Part shown: piece by piece, positions 1-6,913 of the stretch
How the letters are laid out: each line of letters opens with the position of its first letter
Position numbering within the stretch: the first letter of the stretch is position 1
Source of the DNA: CAYWEM01 sp964457225
GTDB taxonomy: Bacteria; Acidobacteriota; Aminicenantia; UBA2199
Assembly (NCBI GenBank): GCA_964457225.1
Contig: CAYWEM010000022.1
Coordinates: 1-37,271 of the forward strand
Length of the DNA: 37,271 bases
Direction: 5' to 3'
Position numbers and translations under genes: made by a program
The notes under the pieces: model-generated
The model's input: the letters and a program-made list of their open reading frames with translations, nothing else
Database searches by the model: none
Told to the model about the DNA's origin: nothing

Positions 1-24
1 TAAACGGAATGATATAACAATTCA

Positions 25-141
25 ATGAGAAAAAGATCGGCCCTTTTTGTTGTTTTGGTTTTTGGGGCCGCAGCATTTTTCTTTTCCGGTTGACAATTAA
101 TTCAAGGTTTCAATGGAAATACTGTGATTGAGGGGATCTGA
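25..141 (+). pseudogene. Small lipoprotein-like ORF interrupted by UGA at the lipobox Cys position
   Basis: An ATG at 25 opens a 22-codon frame: basic start (MRKRS), hydrophobic core, then FFFSG followed by TGA at 91-93. A lipobox would have Cys exactly there, and the frame reopens for 15 codons to a second TGA at 139-141. A TATAAC -10-like box at 13-18 lies 6 nt before the ATG, the spacing seen at other starts in this window. It may be a decayed small lipoprotein (TGC/TGT to TGA) or chance. The -35 would fall outside the window. Low confidence. Confidence 0.22.
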
Positions 142-221
142 ATAAACAGGCGGCCTGTTTGCCAAAAAAATGATTGAGAGCCGCTAACTAGATGATTCGG
201 CCCCTGTTTGGGGCCATGCGT

Positions 222-249
222 TGCAAAGTCGCCCCGGTTGACTTATAAT
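222..249 (+). promoter_or_regulatory. Sigma-70-type promoter upstream of the helicase
   Basis: TTGCAA (222-227), 16-nt spacer, perfect TATAAT (244-249). It predicts transcription starting near 256 and a leader of about 45 nt before the helicase start at 301. Confidence 0.55.
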
Positions 250-300
250 TTTTCTTTCAAGCTCCAACCTGCTTTGGCAATTGCATGACTTAAGGAATTG

Positions 301-2241
301 ATGAATTACGACCCTTTTCAACTTGAAGCCATTGAAACCATCAAGGCCGGCCGCTCTGTGCTCGTCTCGGCCCCGACCGGCTCGGGCAAGACGGCGATCG
401 CCGAGTTCCTGATGGATTTCTGCCTGAAAAACGGCGAACAGGTCATCTACACCGCTCCGCTCAAAGCCCTTTCCAACCAGAAGTTCCGCGAATTCCAGAA
501 AATATTCCCCGACCGGGTCGGCATCCTGACCGGAGATGTCAGCCTGAATGCCTCAGCCCCGCTGCTGATCATGACCACCGAGATTTTTCACAACCAGCTG
601 CTGGAGGAAATGATCCCCTTCGACCATTTCAGCTGGATCATATTCGACGAGGTGCATTACCTGGACGACCTGGAGCGGGGCACGGTCTGGGAGGAAAGCC
701 TGCTGTTCATGCCGCCGCACATGAAAATCCTGGCCCTGTCGGCCACCATTCCCAATTGCCAGGCCATGGCCGACTGGTTCAACACCGTTCTGCAGCACCC
801 GATCAGCCTGGTGCGCGAGGACAAGCGGCCGGTGCCCCTGGATGTCCTGTTCCAGTGCCGCGGGCGCATAGTCGATGACCTGCGCCAGGTGCGGCGCATC
901 GGCTACGGCCGGCGCAGTCACCTGCCCGGCAAGGGCCGTTCCATGGCCGGCGAAGCCCAGAGTCCCAACCGGGTCACCGCCCTGCTGGCCCACCTGGCCC
1001 GCCGGGATCGACTGCCCTGCATTTACTTCGCCTTCAGCCGCAAGCGCTGTGAATACCTGGCCGGCCTGCTCAAGCACCTTGATTTCCTGTCCGACCGGGA
1101 GCGGGATGAGCTGCTGGAGCTTTACGACCAGCTCTGCCGGCGTTTCGAACTGAGCGATGATCCGACCGCCCTGGCCATGCGCGAACACGTGGCCCGCGGG
1201 GCCGCCTACCATCACGCCGGCTTGCGGCCGGCATTCAAGGAAGTGATCGAAAGACTGTTCACCTCTCGCCTGATCAAGGTCATCTTCGCCACCGAAACCT
1301 TTTCCCTGGGCATCAACATGCCGGCCCGGACCGTGGCCTTCGACGAACTGCGCAAGATCTACGGCAACTTTCACCGGCCCATGCGCACCCGCGATTTCCA
1401 CCAGATGGCCGGCCGGGCCGGACGGCGGGGCATAGATGACCAGGGCTACGCCTACCTGCGCATCAATCCCCAGGAAATCAGCTTCGCCGAACTTGAAAAG
1501 ATGATCCACGGGGTCTATGAGCCCATCCAGAGCCAGTTCAAGCCTTCATATGCCACCCTGCTCAACCTCTACGAAAAATACGGCGAAAGGCTGTACGAGA
1601 TATATCCCTATTCCTTTCATTACTACCAGGAGAAGCAGCAGGGCCGAAGCCAGGCCCTGGCCCAGATGCGCTCCAGGCTGGAGTTGCTGATACAGAGAAA
1701 TTTCATCCGCAGTCGCACTTTGACCGAAAAGGGCCATTTCGGCAAAAAAATCTTCGGTTACGAACTCCTGCTTTCCGAGCTTTACGGCAACGGCGCCCTG
1801 GAAATGCTGAACCGCGAGGAACTGGCCCAGCTTTGCCTGGCCCTGGTTTTTGAGCCGCGCCGCGCTTTCCGGGCTCCCACCCTGCGCGGTTCGGCCCGCG
1901 ACATGCACCGCCTGTGCTGGCGCGCCCTGCAGCCGGCCCTGAACCTGGAAAGGCGCCTGGGCATCAATCCGCTCAGCAAGCCGCCCTTTTTTCACCTTTC
2001 CGAGCCCCTGCTGGCCTGGATGAAGGGCGGAGATTTCAACGAGATCATCGCTCCCTTTCCGGTTGACGAGGGCGAGGTGATCCGCAGTTTCCGGATGGCC
2101 GTCCAGGTCCTGCGCGCCCTGCTCAACACTTCCCTTTCCCCGGCTTTCAAGGAAATCGCCCAGCGGGCGGTAGAGGAAATCAACCGCGGGGTGATCGACG
2201 CCGAGATGCAGCTGCGCCACAGCATTGAAAACGGGTCCTGA
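301..2241 (+). CDS. Ski2-like DExH-box RNA/DNA helicase
   Basis: Predicted ATP-dependent superfamily 2 helicase of the Ski2/Mtr4/HelY type, probably acting on structured RNA in the cytoplasm. Motifs in order: Walker A APTGSGKT (about residue 24), TAPLKALSNQ (motif Ia), DEVH (116-119), LSATIPN (motif III), CIYFAFSR (motif IV), ETFSLGINMPA (motif V) and QMAGRAGRRG (motif VI, about 365). At 646 aa it is shorter than Actinobacterial HelY and seems to keep the two RecA domains plus a helical C-terminal part. ATG 301 is preferred over the in-frame TTG at 298 because AAGGA at 292-296 is better spaced. It has its own promoter. The family call is strong; the substrate is unknown. Confidence 0.88.
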   Translation: MNYDPFQLEAIETIKAGRSVLVSAPTGSGKTAIAEFLMDFCLKNGEQVIYTAPLKALSNQKFREFQKIFPDRVGILTGDVSLNASAPLLIMTTEIFHNQLLEEMIPFDHFSWIIFDEVHYLDDLERGTVWEESLLFMPPHMKILALSATIPNCQAMADWFNTVLQHPISLVREDKRPVPLDVLFQCRGRIVDDLRQVRRIGYGRRSHLPGKGRSMAGEAQSPNRVTALLAHLARRDRLPCIYFAFSRKRCEYLAGLLKHLDFLSDRERDELLELYDQLCRRFELSDDPTALAMREHVARGAAYHHAGLRPAFKEVIERLFTSRLIKVIFATETFSLGINMPARTVAFDELRKIYGNFHRPMRTRDFHQMAGRAGRRGIDDQGYAYLRINPQEISFAELEKMIHGVYEPIQSQFKPSYATLLNLYEKYGERLYEIYPYSFHYYQEKQQGRSQALAQMRSRLELLIQRNFIRSRTLTEKGHFGKKIFGYELLLSELYGNGALEMLNREELAQLCLALVFEPRRAFRAPTLRGSARDMHRLCWRALQPALNLERRLGINPLSKPPFFHLSEPLLAWMKGGDFNEIIAPFPVDEGEVIRSFRMAVQVLRALLNTSLSPAFKEIAQRAVEEINRGVIDAEMQLRHSIENGS

Positions 2242-2250
2242 TGTTAAGAC

Positions 2251-2279
2251 TTGCCAATTCGTTGTATTTTCTTTATATT
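2251..2279 (+). promoter_or_regulatory. Promoter of the ferritin-like/nitroreductase pair
   Basis: TTGCCA (2251-2256), 17-nt spacer, TATATT (2274-2279), directly after the helicase stop. The coding start is 45 nt downstream. Confidence 0.55.
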
Positions 2280-2323
2280 GACTGCAGGTGACAAGGCCGG
2301 CCCGGGCCGGTCAAGGAGTCGAC

Positions 2324-2803
2324 ATGACGGCAACGCTGGAAATCAACGAATTACTGGACTTCGCGGTCCAGATCGAGCAATCCGGATACAAGTTTTACCT
2401 GGAAGCCATCAAGAAGCATCCTGAAGCTGAAGTGGTCAGCCTGTTTCAATGCCTGGCCGATGAAGAATTCAAGCACCAGGTGGTTTTTAAAAAAATCCAG
2501 GAAACCATGGCCGCCGCTGGTTCAGGTGCTTCCGCCGGCCTGGGGAATTATCTGAAAAAGCTTTTCTCATCGCACCTCCTGGCTGACCCCGGGGCCCTGA
2601 GCAAACTGATCAGCGGCCGGGAATCCCTGGAAGAGATCATCGACCTGGCCCTGAACTTTGAAAAGGATTCGGTGATCTTTTACACTGAACTGCGTGAACT
2701 GGTCGACCCGGAAAACGCCGGGGTGGTTGACCGGGTGATCCGCGAGGAAATGCGCCACGTTCAGAAACTGGTTGAATTCAAAAGCGGCCTGCATCCGGGC
2801 TGA
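2324..2803 (+). CDS. Rubrerythrin-like ferritin-family diiron protein
   Basis: A 159-residue four-helix protein of the ferritin/rubrerythrin superfamily. Likely diiron ligands are visible in order: IEQSGYKFY (helix 1 Glu), ADEEFKHQ (ExxH), FEKDSVIFY (helix 3 Glu) and REEMRHV (ExxH). There is no rubredoxin-type Cys pair, so it is the erythrin-like domain alone. The likely role is peroxide or oxygen stress handling or iron storage, inferred from the family. ATG 2324 is chosen because AAGGAG lies just upstream; an in-frame GTG further 5' has no such site. The nitroreductase follows after 24 nt, so the two are probably co-transcribed. Confidence 0.8.
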   Translation: MTATLEINELLDFAVQIEQSGYKFYLEAIKKHPEAEVVSLFQCLADEEFKHQVVFKKIQETMAAAGSGASAGLGNYLKKLFSSHLLADPGALSKLISGRESLEEIIDLALNFEKDSVIFYTELRELVDPENAGVVDRVIREEMRHVQKLVEFKSGLHPG

Positions 2804-2827
2804 AGGCCGCGGCAAGGAGGAAGAAGC

Positions 2828-3421
2828 ATGAAACTTGATGAAGTGATCGCCGCCAGGAGGGCTTACCGGGCCCTGCAAGAAGTGGAGATTTCCCCGGAAA
2901 TGATCAGCCGGCTGGCCCAGGCCGCCTCTTTGGCTCCATCCTGTTTCAACAACCAGCCCTGGCGCTTCGTTTTCGTTACCGATCCGGCCCTGCTGCTGGA
3001 AATGCGGGCCGCCATGTCGCGCGGCAATGAATGGACCAATGCCGCATCAATGGTGATCGGCGTGGTTTCCCGCAAGGATCGTGACTGTATCGTCAAGAAC
3101 CGCGAATACCACTTGTTCGATACCGGCATGGCCACCGCCCTGCTGCTGCTCAAGGCCACTGAAATGGGCCTGGTGGCCCATCCCATCGCCGGCTTCAACG
3201 AGGAAAAGGCCCGGGAAGTGATGGCTGTTCCCGCAGATGAAAACCTGATCACCCTGGTTATCGTCGGCCGGCATGCCGAGCCGCCCTGGACCGGATTATC
3301 CGAACAGCAGGCAAAAACGGAAAAGACCAGGCCCGAGCGCCTCCCCCTGGACGAGATCATGCGCCGGGATAGGTACGAAACGGATGCCGGTCAGGCCTTA
3401 CTTGATAGTGCGCTTCCCTGA
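2828..3421 (+). CDS. Nitroreductase-family FMN-dependent oxidoreductase
   Basis: A 197-aa protein of the NADH/NADPH-FMN nitroreductase family, expected to form a homodimer binding FMN. The N-terminal FMN-phosphate region (MKLDEVIAARRAYR) and the APSCFNNQPWRFVFV segment (residues about 36-51) are typical, as are the mid-protein helix with ATALLLLKATEMGL and the C-terminal VIVGR strand. The start is well supported: AAGGAGG at 2814-2820 sits 7 nt from the ATG. It follows a ferritin-like diiron gene, suggesting a redox-stress pair. The 3' end overlaps the convergent secreted-protein gene by 24 bp. The substrate cannot be deduced. Confidence 0.85.
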   Translation: MKLDEVIAARRAYRALQEVEISPEMISRLAQAASLAPSCFNNQPWRFVFVTDPALLLEMRAAMSRGNEWTNAASMVIGVVSRKDRDCIVKNREYHLFDTGMATALLLLKATEMGLVAHPIAGFNEEKAREVMAVPADENLITLVIVGRHAEPPWTGLSEQQAKTEKTRPERLPLDEIMRRDRYETDAGQALLDSALP

Positions 3422-3796
3422 TATAGCGGCGGTAATGCCGATGTCGGAGTTGGAAATCGTGCCTTCGGCGCTGTCGTCACCGACATTCAGGCTGATCCAC
3501 CAGGACAGGATCGAGCCGTCCGGGGGAGAGGGGACTGCGGCGAGCGTAACCAGAACGCCGTTCTCGTAAGTTACTTCGGCCAGCGGGCTGTCGGTGAAAA
3601 AACCTGATTTTTCAGTGACCGTGCCGGACAGGGCTCCATCTTTTTCCTGCAGGGTCATGCTCAGGTAGTAATACTGTCCTTCGACCTGGAGCTCCAGTTC
3701 CCAGGTGCCGATTACCTTGGCATAGTCCGCCGGGGCGGCGGTCAGGCCGGCGGCCGGAAGTAAAACAGACATCAGTGCAACACATACTGCTTTCAT
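3398..3796 (-). CDS. Small secreted protein of unknown function
   Basis: 132 aa with a clear signal peptide (MKAVCVALMSVLLPAAGLTAA), then a small beta-rich domain: IGTWELELQVEG, YYYLSMTLQEKDGALSGTV, a WWISLNV segment and a final AAISGKR. The alternating pattern GTW...L.G.V...G.I...G resembles extracellular lipocalin-like or 'GTWxGxL' folds that score loss of organic matter or turnover, but I do not recognise a named family. ATG 3796 is preferred over 3811 because GGGAGGA lies between them at the right distance. Its strong promoter is 130 nt upstream, and a small leaderless frame (3818-3919) lies in the 5' leader. It is convergent with the nitroreductase, overlapping by 24 bp. Confidence 0.7.
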   Translation of the reverse strand: MKAVCVALMSVLLPAAGLTAAPADYAKVIGTWELELQVEGQYYYLSMTLQEKDGALSGTVTEKSGFFTDSPLAEVTYENGVLVTLAAVPSPPDGSILSWWISLNVGDDSAEGTISNSDIGITAAISGKRTIK

Positions 3797-3817
3797 CGTG
3801 ATTCCTCCCATTTTTGT

Positions 3818-3919
3818 TCAGCTTGTTTTCCAGGGTTTTGCCCGGCGTCGTGGATGGTCTCCGGGGTTTATTCCTGGTTCTGCCGGTCCGGATACCATCG
3901 AAAAGGTTGTCAAGGTCAT
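3818..3919 (-). CDS. Possible 33-aa leaderless upstream ORF
   Basis: The ATG at 3919 is 6 nt after the TACCAT -10 box, so a leaderless transcript would begin at or next to this codon. The frame runs 33 residues (MTLTTFSMVSGPAEPG...) and stops 21 nt before the secreted-protein ATG. The product is not recognisable. It could be a regulatory uORF or simply 5' leader. Confidence 0.28.
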   Translation of the reverse strand: MTLTTFSMVSGPAEPGINPGDHPRRRAKPWKTS

Positions 3920-3925
3920 GGAGCT

Positions 3926-3954
3926 ATGGTAGGAATACGGCGCGGTTTTGTCAA
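3926..3954 (-). promoter_or_regulatory. Strong promoter for the small secreted protein
   Basis: On the minus strand: consensus TTGACA (3949-3954), 17-nt spacer, TACCAT (3926-3931). It reads toward 3796. The 3797-4089 gap otherwise holds this promoter, the uORF and the divergent promoter at 4038. Confidence 0.65.
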
Positions 3955-4037
3955 TAGCTTTTTTTGCCGGAAGCGGCCCGGCCTGCTTCTCTCCCGGGCG
4001 GCAGCGGAAAAAAAACGAGATTTCTCCGCTCTCCAGG

Positions 4038-4067
4038 TTGACTTGTTCGGGGGTAATTGACGATAAT
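4038..4067 (+). promoter_or_regulatory. Promoter of the LEA14-like lipoprotein gene
   Basis: TTGACT (4038-4043), 18-nt spacer, GATAAT (4062-4067), divergent from the promoter at 3926. The predicted transcript start is about 4074, just before the GGAGGGAG ribosome-binding site. Confidence 0.5.
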
Positions 4068-4089
4068 GCCGGCGGAAACGGAGGGAGAT

Positions 4090-4713
4090 ATGAAAAAAAG
4101 ATACGTTCAGGCTACCGTGATTATTTCCGCATTGCTGTTCATGACCGCCTGCGCCGCGCTTGACGAGATAGCCCGCACCATGACCAATCTGCGCAGATTG
4201 CAGTTCCGTTTGCAGGGAGTCGGGGAATTTTCCCTGGCCGGTGTGCGGCTCAGCGGCAGGGAGAGGATCGGCGAGTTTTCGGTCGAGGACGGCCTGCGCC
4301 TGTTGAACGCATTCCGCGGAGGGAGCCTGGCCGCATCTTTCGTGCTTAAGGTCGAGGCGCTCAACCCCAACGACGGCCAGGGCGGCACCACCCGCACTCA
4401 TTCCACCCTGACCCGCTTTGACTGGCGCCTGCTGATCGACGAAGAGCCCACCATCAGCGGCGGCATCGACCGCCCGATTGAAATCCCCGGCACCGGGCAG
4501 TCGACCGTTATTCCCATGCGCCTGGAACTTGATCTCTACGAGTTTTTCGGCAACCGGGGCTACGAGGACCTGCTGGGCCTGGCCCTGGCCCTGGGCGGCA
4601 GGCGCGGTGACGTTTCGCGGCTGGCTCTTGACGCCCGTCCTTACGTCAGCACTCCCCTGGGCGAGATCAGTTACCCGGAGCGCATCAGGATCATCAGCAA
4701 GGAATTCCGTTGA
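4090..4713 (+). CDS. LEA14-like (LEA type 2/WHy domain) lipoprotein
   Basis: 207 aa. A short signal peptide ends in a lipobox (LLFMTAC, Cys about residue 21), so the mature protein should be lipid-anchored outside the cytoplasmic membrane. The rest resembles the LEA type 2 domain: LRRLQFRLQGVGEFSLAGVRLSG, then VEALNPNDGQGGTTR and FDWRLLIDEEPTISGGI, matching the usual 'v.v.NPN...l....y.l.idg..i..G' pattern. In other bacteria such proteins are linked to envelope or desiccation stress; no specific role can be given. ATG 4090 is chosen over 4057 because GGAGGGAG is 5-6 nt upstream and the lipoprotein signal then starts correctly. Confidence 0.72.
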   Translation: MKKRYVQATVIISALLFMTACAALDEIARTMTNLRRLQFRLQGVGEFSLAGVRLSGRERIGEFSVEDGLRLLNAFRGGSLAASFVLKVEALNPNDGQGGTTRTHSTLTRFDWRLLIDEEPTISGGIDRPIEIPGTGQSTVIPMRLELDLYEFFGNRGYEDLLGLALALGGRRGDVSRLALDARPYVSTPLGEISYPERIRIISKEFR

Positions 4714-4737
4714 TTTTTCGCGGAGATATGAAATAAT
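4710..4737 (+). promoter_or_regulatory. Promoter giving a probable leaderless CPBP mRNA
   Basis: TTGATT (4710-4715), 16-nt spacer, AATAAT (4732-4737), then 6 nt to ATG 4744. The -35 overlaps the stop of the preceding gene. There is no convincing ribosome-binding site before 4744. Confidence 0.45.
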
Positions 4738-4743
4738 CTACAG

Positions 4744-5466
4744 ATGACAACAGGAAGAAACTTGAAAAAACTGGGTTTTGCCGGTTCTCTCGCGATTTAC
4801 ATCCCGGCCGCGGCCCTGATGTACTGCCAGACCAAGTATTCAATTCCGTACCTGAGCCGGGTCAGCGGCCAGGAGACGATACTTTTCTGGTTCATCGTCG
4901 CCGGCTTGGGCATTTTCACTCCGCTGATCATAACCGGCCGGCTGATGTTGAGGAAAGAAGGCTATGCTCTGTCAAAAAACACCTGGATTGAGCGGCTGAG
5001 ATTCCGGAAGATCACGGCAAACGATTTAAAGTGGAGTTTTTTCGGCTTGCTGGCAGTCGGGGGTCTGAGCCTGGCGGTTATGAAAGGAATTGAATTGCTG
5101 GCAGGAAATTACGACCACACTCCGCCCTTCATGGCCTTCGAGCCGCTGTCACAGGGAAGGTACTGGCTGTTGCTGGTCTGGCTGCCCTACTGGGTGTTGA
5201 ACATCATGGGCGAGGAATTCCTGTGGCGGGGAGTGATGCTGCCGAGGCAGGAAGCCGCTTTCGGCAAAAAGGCCTGGCTGGTTCACGGCTTCGGCTGGGG
5301 GCTTTTTCATGTCGCTTTCGGCTGGCATTTACTGATGACTCTTCTGCCCCTGGTTTTCATCCAGTCCTACATAGTGCAGAGGACCGGCAATTCCTGGGTC
5401 GGGGTGATCATGCACGGGGGCTTGAACGGGCCAAGTTTCATCGCCATTTGCTTCGGCCTGATCTGA
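4744..5466 (+). CDS. CPBP (CAAX/Abi) family intramembrane glutamic-type protease
   Basis: 240-aa polytopic membrane protein. CPBP motifs are visible: GEEFLWRG (EExxxR, about residues 156-162), GLFHVAFGWH (FxxxH, about 182-190) and MHGGLNG (HxxxN, about 226-231). Hydrophobic segments occur near 12-28, 45-65, 98-115, 138-158 and 190-210. Relatives include eukaryotic Rce1 and bacterial Abi proteins; the substrate is unknown. The start could also be the TTG at 4762 after AGGAAG, but ATG 4744 fits the -10/6-nt leaderless arrangement. The next 165 bp (5467-5632) hold small hairpins, a degenerate repeat and the next promoter. Confidence 0.82.
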   Translation: MTTGRNLKKLGFAGSLAIYIPAAALMYCQTKYSIPYLSRVSGQETILFWFIVAGLGIFTPLIITGRLMLRKEGYALSKNTWIERLRFRKITANDLKWSFFGLLAVGGLSLAVMKGIELLAGNYDHTPPFMAFEPLSQGRYWLLLVWLPYWVLNIMGEEFLWRGVMLPRQEAAFGKKAWLVHGFGWGLFHVAFGWHLLMTLLPLVFIQSYIVQRTGNSWVGVIMHGGLNGPSFIAICFGLI

Positions 5467-5530
5467 GAAAATAAGCCATTTACTTATTGGGCAACAGCCC
5501 GTTGAGACCTGCCCCGAGGGGTTCTTCAAG

Positions 5531-5571
5531 ATGGAAAAACCAAAAATTCAAGTAGGCAGGCGCTGGCCCGG
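5531..5571 (+). repeat. Degenerate copy of the dispersed 'ATGG(A)AAAACCAAAA...GGCAGGC' repeat
   Basis: This stretch aligns with 6858-6900 (ATGGGAAAAACCAAAATG..., GGCAGGCACCG...) with several mismatches and a short deletion. It is the weakest member of the family described at 6843. Confidence 0.4.
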
Positions 5572-5597
5572 ATGCGTCATGCAAAATTCTGTTTCTA

Positions 5598-5626
5598 TTG
5601 ACAAATTGTAAAATCAATGTTACTTT
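5598..5626 (+). promoter_or_regulatory. Promoter of the AAA/DUF4143 gene, probable leaderless start
   Basis: Consensus TTGACA (5598-5603), 17-nt spacer, TACTTT (5621-5626), then 6 nt to ATG 5633. No Shine-Dalgarno sequence is present between them. Confidence 0.5.
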
Positions 5627-5632
5627 TTGACC

Positions 5633-6793
5633 ATGATCGAACGGGAAATCACGACCAGGCTACAGTATCTGGCTGAGCATTACCAGGTCGTCACCTTGAC
5701 CGGTCCCCGCCAATCCGGGAAAACAACCCTCTGCCGGGCTGTTTTTTCCGGCAAGCGCTACTTTTCCCTGGAAGACCCCAATACCCGGCGTTTTGCCCTG
5801 GAGGATCCCCGTGCCTTTTTGCAAAACTGCCTGGAAAAGGGAGCCGTGATCGATGAATTCCAACACGCTCCGGAATTGCCCTCCTACATCCAGGGCTTGG
5901 TTGACGAGGACCGCCGCCCGGGATTATTCATCCTGACCGGAAGCCAGAATTTCCAGCTCATGAACCAGGTCACTCAATCTTTGGCCGGCCGGACTGCTCT
6001 CTTGACCTTACTGCCCCTGTCTTACACCGAGCTCTACCAAAAGGAGCCGGTGAACCTGGTGAAACTGCTGTACTCAGGTTTCTACCCGCGCATCTTTGAC
6101 CGCGGTCTTGATCCCGGCGAGGTACTCTCATTCTATGTCAACACCTATGTTGAACGGGATGTGCGAACTCTGCTCAACGTTCGTGACCTGCGCACCTTTG
6201 AAACTTTTCTGCGTCTCTGCGCAGCCCGTTGCGGACAGCTCACCAACGCTTCCGCCCTGGCCAACGATTGCGGCATCAACCACAACACGGCCCGCCAATG
6301 GCTGACCGTCCTCGAGGCCAGCCACATAGTTTTTTTCCTGCCGCCTCATTTCCGGAATTTTTCCAAGCGTCTGACCAAGTCGGCCAAACTCTATTTTATC
6401 GACGTCGGTTTGGCTTCTTTCCTGCTTGGTATTGAAGAAAAAAAACACCTGGAGAATCATCCCCTCAAGGGACAGCTGTTTGAGAATTTCGTGATCGCGG
6501 AAATGTTGAAGAGGCGTTTCAACCAGGGCAAAAACAGCAACCTTTACTTTTTCAGGGATCATGTCGGCAATGAAGTCGATGTCCTGATCGATCAGGGTGA
6601 AATCCAGGTTCCGGTTGAAATCAAGCTCGGAAAGACAATTCAGAGTGATTTTTTCAAAGGCATTGATTATTACTACAAACTGAACGAATCCGCCCGGGAT
6701 AAGGGCTTTCTGGTTTACGGCGGGGAACAACAGCAGGAACGTAGTCATTACCGGATTCTGCCCTATAGTGATTTATCCGCTTTACCACTATAG
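5633..6793 (+). CDS. AAA_14/DUF4143 ATPase with a C-terminal nuclease-like domain
   Basis: 386 aa. The N-terminal P-loop ATPase has Walker A TGPRQSGKTT (about 22-31), Walker B GAVIDEFQ (about 80-87) and the sensor-like ILTGSQNF. The middle is the winged-helix part of DUF4143 (NDCGINHNTARQWLTVLE). The C-terminus has NEVDVLI...PVEIKLGKT, a PD-(D/E)xK-like core with spaced Asp and ExK. Such genes are common, often accessory, and found near toxin-antitoxin loci; their physiological role is unsettled. ATG 5633 is chosen over TTG 5627 because of the leaderless promoter spacing. The gene ends at the repeat region 6794-6913. Confidence 0.83.
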   Translation: MIEREITTRLQYLAEHYQVVTLTGPRQSGKTTLCRAVFSGKRYFSLEDPNTRRFALEDPRAFLQNCLEKGAVIDEFQHAPELPSYIQGLVDEDRRPGLFILTGSQNFQLMNQVTQSLAGRTALLTLLPLSYTELYQKEPVNLVKLLYSGFYPRIFDRGLDPGEVLSFYVNTYVERDVRTLLNVRDLRTFETFLRLCAARCGQLTNASALANDCGINHNTARQWLTVLEASHIVFFLPPHFRNFSKRLTKSAKLYFIDVGLASFLLGIEEKKHLENHPLKGQLFENFVIAEMLKRRFNQGKNSNLYFFRDHVGNEVDVLIDQGEIQVPVEIKLGKTIQSDFFKGIDYYYKLNESARDKGFLVYGGEQQQERSHYRILPYSDLSALPL

Positions 6794-6801
6794 GCGGAAA
6801 A

Positions 6802-6823
6802 GGGCGAACACCCAGGTTTGCCC
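6802..6823. repeat. REP-like palindrome, copy 1
   Basis: Arms GGGCGAAC and GTTTGCCC around the loop ACCCAG (one G-U type mismatch). The same unit occurs with perfect arms at 9685-9706. Confidence 0.6.
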
Positions 6824-6842
6824 CTGCATTCACGGAGGCATG

Positions 6843-6899
6843 ATGGAAAATAGCCGAATGGGAAAAACCAAAATGTCAGGATGGCAGGCACCGTCCCCC
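6843..6899 (+). repeat. Dispersed repeat, copy A (core 6873-6899)
   Basis: Contains the core ATGTCAGGATGGC followed by AGGCACCGTCCCC. Matching cores occur at 8564-8589 and 10798-10823 (plus strand) and at 24002-24027 and 37217-37242 (minus strand). An upstream section beginning ATGATGGAAAA resembles the 5' end of the RhuM gene at 9748. It lies between two convergent genes. Confidence 0.7.
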
Positions 6900-6913
6900 G
6901 GTATTTGCAGGGA

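Noticed and set aside
553..2225. Minus-strand frames opposite the helicase (318 and 224 codons)
   Set aside because: Antisense shadows; the plus strand carries all helicase motifs in one frame.
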